Of a DNA stretch of 64,000 nt, positions 34,291-45,400 are shown in pieces. The translations under genes were made by a program, and so were the position numbers. Positions within the stretch are counted from its first letter, which is position 1; each line of letters begins with the position of its first letter. The notes beneath the pieces were generated by a model that did no database searches, was not told the origin of the DNA, and was given only the letters and a program-made list of their open reading frames with translations. Source of the DNA: Branchiostoma floridae (Eukaryota > Chordata > Leptocardii > Amphioxiformes > Branchiostomatidae); the NCBI RefSeq assembly GCF_000003815.2, contig NC_049996.1, forward strand, positions 7,722,857-7,786,856, written 5' to 3'.

Positions 34291-34650
34291 TCCCCCTGTG
34301 GAGGCAAGCTCGGTGCTTGCAGCGGCGGTTGCTCCGCTGTCCTGTTGAGGCTTGTCCAGATGAGAGCGTGCAGTTTTCTCGACATCAGCTAAAGTTGTCT
34401 TGGGCATTTCTGTAGCACACACTGTGGTCTTCCGATTGCTAACAGTGGCAGTACATCCACTGGCCTTATTTGGACTATCTAGCTGAATGCGTGCTCTGTT
34501 CTCCTCCACATCAGTGAAAGTTGTAAGGGGTATGTCTGCAGAAGAGCTGGTCTCAGACGCCGTTGCGGTGGTCCTGTGCTTCATGGCAGCGGTGCTTGCT
34601 CTATTGTCTTTGTTAGGTTCAGCCAGACCAAAGCGTTCCCTGATCGCCAC
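34030..34650 (-). CDS. Receptor cytoplasmic tail, in a frame shifted from the 7TM exon
   Basis: Overlaps the last 30 bp of the 7TM frame. That frame ends at a TGA (34619-34621) 17 codons after TSKMV, whereas this frame continues smoothly with AIRERFGLAEPNKD. It then has two imperfect repeats (TTFTDVEENRARIQLDSPNK and TTLADVEKTARSHLDKPQQD) and ends in the SDVVAGG minisatellite repeat. The internal repeat and the long open frame argue that it is coding tail. Reaching it requires a one-base slip (assembly error, allele or real mutation) or an unrecognised splice near 34640. Confidence 0.45.
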   Translation of the reverse strand: MAIRERFGLAEPNKDNRASTAAMKHRTTATASETSSSADIPLTTFTDVEENRARIQLDSPNKASGCTATVSNRKTTVCATEMPKTTLADVEKTARSHLDKPQQDSGATAAASTELASTGGTDAVASGSDVVAGGSDVVTGGSDVVAGGIDVVAGGSDEVPVGNDVVAGGSDVVAGGSDVVAGGIDVVAGGTDVEAGGSDAWQAKLT

Positions 34651-36482
34651 CTTCCATTTCTCGCACCATCTTCGATGTTATTGTCAGTATCAGGGCCAGT
34701 AGAAGGCCCTGAGAAGCATTCAGCACAATGAAGATGTACTCGACAGCTCGGCTGTTGACGTAAGGATAGATGAAGCCGAGAATCCAGGTGAACCCCGTCA
34801 GGAAGCAGATACGCAGGTAAACCCAAGCCTTGCTGCTGTTCGAACGTGACTTTGCCTTGTCGGCTATCTCAAATGACTTCCGTATGGCAAGCAAGACAAA
34901 AGTGGCCAAGACAGCATTGACTAGAATGGCGCTGAAGACAGGGACTCCAAAAGCCAGCAGGTTGGCTACCGGATTGCCGATCCAACAGTTCTCTCCGTAC
35001 CCCACACTGACGGAACTGCCGAACTCTACAATCACAGTCACTATGACTATAGGGACCGGCATCAGCCATGTGTACAACAGGTACTGGTACAGCTTCGCTC
35101 TTTCTAAAGCATCACGAAACGTTAGAAAGAGGTCCATGGCAAGCGCGTTCATGGATGTGAAGGCCGTCAACAGAAAGTAGTGAAGAATTATCGCGAACGC
35201 TGCACAAGCCGATCCGAGGGGGACCCTCACACGTACCATAAACAAGACTTCAGCAAACGCCATGCATACCAACATCTGAACCTTCAGCTTTTCTGGGACT
35301 TTCTCCCACCGACCAGATCTTATATTGTGGACTACGTAACCAAACACTGCTACAGCGGACACTATCACAAGACCTAGGGTTAACCAGCCCTGGGTAGCGT
35401 CCCAAGGGTTAGGTATCTGTGTGTAGTTTGAGAAGTACTGAAGAATGCACTCCCCGCAGATCGATGCTGTTGTGTTCAGAATGGCCACATGCTCAGCTGG
35501 GCAGGACACGTTAGAACCCAACAGGAGGACGCTACCATTGGGAAGGACACGGAACTCTTCCGATGTGAACGTCAGAGCGGGTTCGCTGCAGTTTTGTAAG
35601 GGGGTGGTATTGTTTAATGAGCCGTGAGTTCTACGGGAGGACGAGAATAACCTGCATGTGTCTGCAAAAGGATCGTATAAAGTGTCGGAAGGACACTGAT
35701 TGGGACTGTTTCCACCACTCCCATACGAATTAAAGTTGAAGAGATTAGTGAGTGAGAATCTTGAGGGACATGCGTAATATTGAACGCAAGGTTCTTCTCG
35801 GAGTCCACTTAGTTCCGAAAAAGAAGCACACTTAAGGTTTGTGACTACCGTTAGAGAAAGTCCTTCACAAAGAGCACAGTGANNNNNNNNNNNNNNNNNN
35901 NNNNNNNNNNNNNNNNNNNNNNNNNNNNNNNNNNNNNNNNNNNNNNNNNNNNNNNNNNNNNNNNNNNNNNNNNNNNNNNNNNAGTAGGAGATATTACAAC
36001 TCTCTTCTGAAATATCAGCCTGGAAACATCGTCTAGCATGCCGTATGTCTAAAGGGACAAACGCTATCGTTTTCGTTCCAAAGCAATATTCGTCCCTACT
36101 TTCAATGATGCTGTTATATTCTTGGGAACCCCTAGGGATTTGTGGAGACAACTCAAGCATCCCTGTACATTCAACTTGCGACTCCCAAAGAACTGTTTCT
36201 GTTAAAGAAACATTGTTACAAATTGCACAAAATATGTTTCTGTAGGGGATTTTTGAATCGTCCTCCACAGGCATTCTATGGACGAGCTCACTTGGATTAA
36301 AAGGGTCCACTTGTTTTAAACACTTATCCTTTGTGATGTCATCTGTCCATTCATTAGGACAGTCGGCAACCATCCAATAGGACTCTTTGTTTTTGTTACT
36401 CTGGGTGTCAGGAGAAAGGCCAGACACACAGTCCCACTTCAGATGGTGATGGTCAGACGGTGTTTGGGATTCACTGCCTCCT
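34619..36482 (-). CDS. Ectodomain plus seven-transmembrane exon of the receptor
   Basis: One large exon, interrupted by 100 N (35883-35982). The ectodomain has Cys-rich units with CPNEWTDD, RNIFCAICNNVS, a second HCALCEGLS and CPSDTLYDPFADTC. There are many N-X-S/T sites (NIS, NNT, NCS, NGS, NVS, NTT, NYT). Seven hydrophobic helices follow: TM1 GWLTLGLVIVSAVAVFGYVV, TM2 VQMLVCMAFAEVLFMV, TM3 ILHYFLLTAFTSMNALAMDL, TM4 YLLYTWLMPVPIVIVTVIV, ECL2 NCWIGN, TM5 AFGVPVFSAILVNAVL, TM6 YLRICFLTGFTWILGFIY and TM7 YIFIVLNASQGLLLALILTI. These match family B2-type helices. No GPS motif (Cys-Trp pairs with HL/T) precedes TM1, so autoproteolysis is not expected. Confidence 0.88.
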
Positions 36483-39400
36483 CTGTAGCGGATGGAATAA
36501 AGCTTTAATAAATCACAATGCCTCTAATTAAGATGTTATGTTGAAAATTTAAACACGTCCTTTTCATTTTCGTAGATGCTGAGTAAAAGGAACAATTAGA
36601 ATCAGGGATTCTTTGTCGAAAATGAAAATTAGTCCAATTATAACGATGGAGGTTAGACACCCTGATAACAGGAGATGTAGGACAACAGTAACTCATTAGA
36701 CAAAGAAATGGATAGATTGTACTTATCTAGTTGTCTATCAGACACTAAGTAGCTGTTATCTTGCAGGCCAATAACAGCTAAGGAAATCCCTTCACCATGG
36801 ATACTAGTAAACAACATGGTAAACAGCATAGTCCAGTTTTAGCACTTACATAATGTGCAGCATGTAACAAGATTGTTGCACTTTTATTTCAATTCCATTT
36901 GAACAAACTAGACGTTATGCTGTGGACAGAAAGGGGCACAATGAGAAGATTTGTTAGAAAAAAAATCACATTTTTTGTACGTGTAAAACTTTTCTTGTCA
37001 CCGTTGAAATCGGCACTAGCAGATGGATAAATAGTGATGAAGACGTGAAGTTAAAATCGCTGTCAGTTGTTAGCATCAAGGTACATCAAGTCTATGATGT
37101 GGTTGGATGTGAAAAACTCATAGGACTGCTTTTAAGCTGTGATAAGCAATCAAGTATACGAACGGGTTAATTCGTTTCAAAATACCATGTAATGTATTTT
37201 CTGTCTTACTTTCTCTAAGACTTTTCACCACGCACACGGTTTCAAATATATGTTAATCTAATCATCCGATGTTGTTTAATTAGTAGAGTTGTAAGATGTA
37301 TTCTGTATTCTTTCTCTTTTTTTTGTTGCAGTTTATAGTTCACCATAAAAAATTACTGTATTTTTTGTCGTGTCAATAAAGCTTGTCTGATAATAATAGT
37401 ATCTTGAAGGTTTTTCTTGTTACCTAAAGCCCCTGGACTGTCTTTGATATCTTTTATCAGTAATCATATCCCTGTATGTTAGTCTCAATCAATATGATTG
37501 AAATATATATCAATATGGTGAACAGTTGTTGGCCAGCATGAGGTCCGAGTCGATGAGGCTGCTATCGGCCTGATTTTACCAGGCTAGTAGAGGTTTACTT
37601 ACTGAAAGTCTTGGCAGCAGTCACCGAAAAAGCTGCAGTCTTCGTCACAGTAGCAAAGTCGTGATGGGAAAGACTCTGCACAGGTGTAGTCTCCACCGCA
37701 GTCCTGGCCGACAGATCTAGAGCCCGGTGATAAAGGGTCAGAGCCACCGGTGNNNNNNNNNNNNNNNNNNNNNNNNNNNNNNNNNNNNNNNNNNNNNNNN
37801 NNNNNNNNNNNNNNNNNNNNNNNNNNNNNNNNNNNNNNNNNNNNNNNNNNNNAAAAGAAATCGAGGTCCGATCTTAAAAACAATGTTTGTAGTATGTGTG
37901 GGAATAGGTGTTCATCATTTAAATTTTCGTCCTTAGCAACCTCATTTTTCTATTTATTTGACCCCAAAGTTGAACTGGAACTTTAGCAATTATCCCATAG
38001 GAACCAATAGATAAGGTATTATTCCCATCATGCATCACGCCCGATGAATCTGCATGAAGGGACAATATTCAGTTACTGGATTATAAATGGTCCATTCATT
38101 TGTTCATCTGTGATTAATAACATTAATTGTTACACATTTAGCTGATTTTGTGCACATAAAGATGTGGTCTTTTTGAAAATAACACTCTCCTCTGGAGTAG
38201 AGTATGGCTTTAACTAGAGGGTCACATTTTCGTGATTATGCAGAATGTTTCCCAGCGGTTTTAACGGTCACTAGTCTACTGCTAAATTTCCATCGTAGCA
38301 ACTTTTTGATTACACGACTCCACACACACCCTGAGCCAGGGCTCCAGACTAACTTTTTAACTAAGAGCATGGTGCTCCTAACTTGTAAAACTTAGTAGCA
38401 CCAGCAAAAATTTAGGAGCACCACTATGAAAGGTAAAAGCACAAGCAAATGTCTTAAGCCATACAAAGTATTACTCCTATTAATCAATGTTTTTAACCTG
38501 GAATTAAACATTTGGATAGGCATTGATCCTGTTAAAAATGTTTGTTTGTTTGAACCTTTATTCATGAATGCTCATATCGGCCTTTGAGAGGAATAAACAA
38601 AAATAGTAGCAGTTACAGTCATATAGAACTATTGTACTAGTTAAGCATATAACATAGGCTGTACATAGAGCATGCGGTAGATTGATTATTCTGTCCTGTT
38701 CTATTTAAGAACACCTGTCACAACTGACAGCTCTGTTAAGAGAAATAAACAAAAGTAATAGTAGCACTGCAGTAAGTCATGAACCGTCTGTGCTATATAA
38801 CATAGGCTGTACATTGTATGAGAAATAAACCGAAATAAATAATAGTTCATTGTTCTCGCCATGCCTTTTCAGCATTACGGCCCGCTACACTGTGGGCTGG
38901 AAAAACGACGCTGTAAAGAGCCCGCTACGCTGTATTTTCACCCAGCGTAGCAGCAAAAAAAATGGGGAGGAAATTAAAAATACCGTAGTAAAAATACAAA
39001 AGCACGCGCCAAGAACGCGCCTTCGCTGTTTCAGGAAGTTATCAGCTCTATTAAAGGGAGATGTACAGCTGTTTCGCAGCCCCTCCTACCCAGGACCGCC
39101 CTTGCGTTCGCGCGAAATAGGCCTCGCCGCCGCACGTGATCAGGGGATGGGATCCCTCCCCAGAACAGCCAATATGTTTAAGATTTCCCGCGACTTCATC
39201 AAAGGACGCCGGCAATCAAACGCGGCTAGCTGTTGTTAGAGTTTCAAACAGTCATATGTCGTTTCCACAAAATTATTTATTAAACTGTAACATTTAGTCC
39301 CACATGTTTTATAGAGTAGAATCTGACGGGGAACAGCGGTTTCGCCGGGTATTTTTCTTGAAACATGTCCGTGGGGAAATCGTCTGATAGCGAGGCGGCG

Positions 39401-42400
39401 ACGTAGGGATATAAGGCCGTCAACATTAACAACAGTCGCACGGCACGGCGGTGTTTCCGCGATTCATTCCGCCAGCGGGGCGCGCTATCACTCAGCCAGC
39501 CGGCGTGTTGCTTGATTTTTCTAACCGCGGCTTCGTTCAGCAGCCATTACTTTAGGCGTAAGCTTTATTTCTTGCTCATTTTTTTATTGGCGCGCCGTGC
39601 GACCGTCATTTCAAAAATAGTTAAAATTACGGTCGCAATGCGAGCAAATCTAGTCGCAGACCCTCTCCTTCTTGTCGCGGTGCTGATACTGGTGTAGTAA
39701 TATACATTCAACATTAAGCTCTATTTCTTTACCAAAACATGCACATAAATGCAGAATCCCAAAGGTAGGTTTTGGTCGCAAGACGAAAGTATTCTTATAT
39801 TAAATGGATGTTTAAAAAGTAAAAAGGACAAATGAAAAAAAGTTCTCCCGCCTGGGACTCGAACCAGGAAATTACGATCAGATGCCGATGCACTCAGACC
39901 ACTCGGCCACTTACCGCACAACCAAAACCTGGAACTTTATCAGGTATACAAATGTATTGCATAGCTTGAACAGCTAGCGCCCTCAAGCGATCCATTGCTT
40001 CTCTCCAGGCTTCTCGCAGCATGACCGGACGGCTCCCATGCTTGCGGACACCGGCCTCACAGCCTATCTGAGACCGGTATCAAAACCATGCGGCGCAGTG
40101 CAGGTAAAAAGTACGGGGACATCACACCACCTTGTGGGACACCAGATGTCGGCTCCTTCCATGAACTGGCCACGCCGTTGAATACTACCCTCTGACGCCG
40201 ACCGCTGAGGTAGCTGTGGACCCAAGACACCACGGACTGGCCTGGATATCGATCACACGCTGTTGTAGTATGGCATGATTGACTCGATCGAAGGCTTTAG
40301 AGCAAACAAAGCTCTGACCAGGGTTGCCTTCTTAGAATCCAACGCAGTTAGCCAAATTTGTACCATACGCACAAGAGCGATCGTAGTTGAAGAGCACCTC
40401 ATGTACGCGTACTGGTCTTTAATGACGGCGCCTAAGGAAGAGAGAAGTCTCTTCAGGATGCATCGTTCCATCAGCTTAGCCAGCACAGACAGCAGAGAGA
40501 TGGGCCTCATGTCACAAACATCAGTCGCCCCGCGGATTTTGGGACTGCTGCGATGTTGGCTGATTTCTATATGAGGGGCACTGTACCGTCTTCGTACGAG
40601 GCATTGAAGAGGTGAGTTATGATGGGTGCAAGATCTTCAGCGTGTTCTTTAAGGATCCAGCTGGGGAGATCGTCCGGACCACTTGCCTTTCTGGGGTTTA
40701 TGGACTTCAGCAAGGATTTTACTTCTCAAATCGAGCAGAGTTCATGACCACTGGCTCCACGTGGGAGAGGGAACAAGGAGAGTGGCCGGCCCTGGCACCA
40801 AGATTCGGAGAAGTGCTTGTTGGTGCTTTCTGCCACTTCCACAGCAGATAGTCCACCCGTTGTGACAGACCCAGACCTCTCGCACGTTCTTCCAAGCTCC
40901 TTATTGATGCATGACCACCACTTGCTTGGATGTTTGCGCTTCAGGTGTTGAGTGTGGTTGCGATAATGCCAGTTCTTCGCTTGTCGTAAAACAGTCTTCA
41001 CCTTGTTTATGAGGCGTCTCCAAATGGGCGATTTACCATGTCGCCGGAATTCTGTTTGTCGTTTGACGATCGCCCTTTTGACTGTCAGTCATCCAGGTCT
41101 TGTTTTTCTTAGGGACGGTTTTAACACGCATAGGAAAGTGTATTTCGACAATGGCATTGATGGTGGTTGAAAAGGTTGAAAACTTTTTCTCCACGGACAC
41201 AGCTTCACTCACTGCCGTCCACTCCGTCCCGGCTAGGGCTAGTGCAAAGCCAACTTTCCTTGCATTGGTCACCACCCTGCGACATGTCGACCGCATTTGA
41301 CTCTTTCTTCCATAGCAGCTTTGTGCTGTTTTCAGACTGAAGGTCCNNNNNNNNNNNNNNNNNNNNNNNNNNNNNNNNNNNNNNNNNNNNNNNNNNNNNN
41401 NNNNNNNNNNNNNNNNNNNNNNNNNNNNNNNNNNNNNNNNNNNNNNAGAGCAAGCCAGCTGGGCAATTAATTACCCCTGTCACCACTGTGAGCCGGGGTG
41501 AATCACTATATACACTTTAGGGATATGAAGCCAGTGGCTGCACAGATCCACAATAGTAACTGTGACCATCCCTGTCACCTCTATATGGAATTAACCATTA
41601 TAAACACATTAATAAGAATATGTGCCAGGTGCAGGTGTAACAATCGGAAATAAAAATGCAATGGTGAGGTTGCTAGAAAGGTGTAGTTTTGGATCTCACC
41701 GTTTACCATAGGTAGATATATAAGAACACACTAAGATATATATAAGAATAGACATATAAGACCAATGATAGAATAATTTTGCCAAACGTCAAACCATATC
41801 GACCCCACAACACACCATACGCACCATCACAAAACAAAATATTTCATGCAGGTTTGACTTTCCAGAGTCTTGTTATGGTTGTAATAATTTCAGAAATCCA
41901 AGTTTGCCAAGACTAGCCTACTGATAGACAAAGATGGGTGAACGCACTACACGATGAAGCGTGTAAGCCATATTAACGTCACACACCAAAGAAGACAAAA
42001 CAAGCAACATATACCAGACCGACGTCACAGACTATGTTACCTACGGTCACTTGTTTACACTTTCATTTAAATGTGTTAAGAGCCTGTGGTGTGTGAGGAT
42101 GGCTGTGGGGCACCCGGTCTCCTGCCCTGTTCAGATATACGATATATAAACGTGTGTAATAAAGAGCATGTGGTGTGTGGGGATGGCTGTTGGGGGACTG
42201 GGAGTCCCATCTCTGACACACCCGGTCTCCCTTCCTGTGGGTTGGAACATACAATAGTTATAGACCGCTCCCCAAGTCACATACTGGGTTTCAAACGGGT
42301 GTCGCATGCATAGTAATGATCCCCGATTTGTATTTTGGTAGGCATTCATGAAAGCCTCGTTACCAATTCCCCGTCGCACTCGTTTACCCTATCCAGACTG

Positions 42401-45400
42401 GGCTTTTTGGGCCTTCCCTGGCCGGGGGGGGGGGGGGGGGGTTTGGGCCATCCCCAAATTTGCAGGAGAGATTGTACTCATCGAGTTTTATAATTCCTAA
42501 AAAATTTTATATTATTATGACGTAATATGACGTAATTATGACGTCATTAATTCATATTTTTGGCTAATACGGGGAATTCCCATAATACCTAGATATCTCA
42601 CTCAAAAAGTTACCAATAATGGTTTCTTATTAATATTTGAGTGTTATTAGACTTCTGTTGTCAAAAGACGACCCAACGACGTCAAAATGACGTCATAGAA
42701 TGACGTCATCTATAGTTTAGCTATCCGCCATCTTGGATTATCAACCTTAAATTTTTCAAGATACATTTTTTTCAACATATAACGCCAAAACCCCATGGAA
42801 ATGGATTACAAACGTTCACATGAATGTTTTCTGTAAGAATATACCACGTAGTGATGAAATCTGAGTGAAAATAAGCTTGTTATACTTTAAATCATGATAT
42901 TGTCGGCCATCTTGGATTTTGACCAATTACGTCATCTCATTAGCATAGTTTATGAATATTTAATTATACATGTTTAACTAAGATGTGTCAGATATTAAAG
43001 ATATATGAAAAGAAGTTTAGAAAGAAAATCTTAAAATCCCATTGTTTCAACCAAAATTAGTGATTTTTGTAAAATTTGCCTTTCAGAAACCCATTGCCAT
43101 GGCAACACGAAAAATCATAAACTTACCCAATTTGTTTTAAATTGTTGCCAACAATATTTTAGGAAAACTCACCAAGTTTGGTTATTCTAGCACAAGCCGT
43201 TTGAGAGATATAGGAGGTCAAAGTTGGCGCAGGCACAGGTTTGCGATAGTAAAATCTGCCCTGGTTCCATAAAAAAATGCATCTTACTGAAAGGGAAACA
43301 TCCTGCAGTTTCTCGAAAGTGTTACCTGGCAAGCGTCGGAATTTTTTGTTTGTGCTTTCTTGATGTCAAAGTTTTGATTTCGAAGGTTTGGAGGTTCCTA
43401 AACTACCCAGCTAGTCTCACCTGTTAGTCTGCCCTGCGTAACTCCTTCCCTTATCCACTGCGTAGAAGCATCGCGTCGGTGGGGCTGAAATCAAAACAAA
43501 ATGGAGGACGTATGAAAAATAAATTTTTGAACACATACATTTCTACAGTTGCCACGTATATACCAAGCTTACCTGAATGTGCGATCTAAAAAATATTATC
43601 TTAATGTCTGTATCATTCTATGTTAAATTCAGTCTATGAAATCTGATAAATTTATTTCGCTTAACGTGGAAGAGCACAAAATTGATCTAAAGTAGATATG
43701 ACAACAGAGTTTTGTATGGTATCGCAGTTAGGTTGGAAAAGTTACTGAGTGTGTCTATTATGTAGCCCCTACGCTGCAGTCATGGGTCGTAAGCTTCATT
43801 TTATGCGATCGTGTTCTGTTGGAAAAGGTACTAACTAATTAACACGACCAGGTTAAAGATGTGTATCCGTCCTTGGTTCAGGAGGTGAAAGGTGGTGGAA
43901 GGCGTTGGCGAACTTTATTCGTCAACGTTGAAGAATATAAACGTTGAATTTACCGTCACAGGCGAAGACCTCCTCGCAGTACATCCACCTGATGAGCGGG
44001 TTGTTTGTGTAGCACCACGGCCTGTCCTTCCCGTCCGGATTCCGACAGTAGTTCCGCTCCAGCCCTGCCCGTGGGTAGGCCTGGGGAGTGTGGTTATGGG
44101 TATGGGGATACTGAGATGTCCAGAACTGACAGGCGTTGTCCCGGTTTGCACGGCCCCTGTAGGTTGTCCCTCTGTCCCGTAGATAGTAACAGACTGTGGA
44201 CATATAACGTTACATCGTAAATATGTTGCAAAACTCAATTTTTTGCATGCTGTAGGTACAGAAGTATAGGCTAGCTTGATTGTTGCAGTGCACGTTCAAA
44301 TTTTTAACTCCCAAATAAACCGTACGTACCACAGTTCTGCTCGTCACTGTTGTCCCCACAGTCGTTTCTGCCGTCACACCGAGAAAGCTGGTGGAACAGG
44401 GCTCCATTGTCACAGGCAGAGGCCGCTGGAGAACGATAGGGCACTGTTGATCCACCACTTATGCATAACTTATCATTCAACTATCTCTCACTGTCTCTCT
44501 GTCTGTCTCTGTCTTTTTGTCTCTCTGTCTCTCTCTGCCTCTCTGCAGCTGTCTCCCTCTATCTTTGTCTCTCTTTGTCTCTCGCTCTCTCTGTTTCTGT
44601 CTCTCTGTCTCTCTCTCTTTCTCAGAGTGATACAGAATACAAATCTTTATGTGTTGTATGTATTAATTGGAGTGAGCTGGGTGTTAGTGGTTCAATCCTT
44701 GTCCACCATATATACACATCAATACAGAACTAGCGTCTACAAACATTACAGCCAGTTTACTCACAGCAGGACTCGTCGCTGCCATCCAAACAATCCTCCA
44801 CATCGTCACATCTAGCATCTTGTACTTGTACAGGCCGACGACCATAGCAGGGAATGTGAGTAAAGGCACACATTTTTTGTGAATCTATACACTGTCCATT
44901 GCTGCAGACCAGCCTTCCTTGACGCTCGACTCCACTCGGACAGATCTCTTTATCTACATTCAAGGAGAGAAGTCAGAGGATCGGTGACAAGGTCTCTACA
45001 CTACTAATTTACGTAGATTGTAATTTTTAGACATAAGCATTTGCACGAGTTTCATGAAATTTACATTAAGTTTATGAAAAACGTATTCGTAGTTAAAACG
45101 TACGAGGGTAAGGCAACTATCTCACAGAGCTCTGTTTGTTAATTAACTGGTCCAAATTTGTAGCTGACATTGCGTTTACTTTATAATTTCCAAAAAGGTT
45201 CAATTCGCAAAATTTTTTGAATGGACCAGAACTAGTAGTATCGCCAACAAGAGCGGTCACTTCATACTGCACTGGTATCACTACTATTTCAAATAAAGAT
45301 ATTTCGTATTTACGTTGGGAACAAAACATAGAAAATCGAGCAGATTAAAATGGGACTGAGCAGAGCACCTTGGACTAATGCTTGTAGCCTTTCACAGACT

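Noticed and set aside
34640-35400. GAIN/GPS domain before TM1
   Set aside because: No GPS cysteines, tryptophans or HL/T cleavage site are present in the visible sequence.
38850-39239. 129-residue + strand frame in a CpG-rich patch
   Set aside because: Basic composition without a domain or splice context. The openness is explained by base composition.
39843-39919. Functional tRNA gene
   Set aside because: T-arm and D-arm are convincing, but the acceptor ends and anticodon stem do not pair. Kept only as a tRNA-like pseudogene.
44461-44815. Leu/Ser/Cys-rich + strand frames
   Set aside because: They are translations of the CT/CTGT microsatellite between the LDLa exons.
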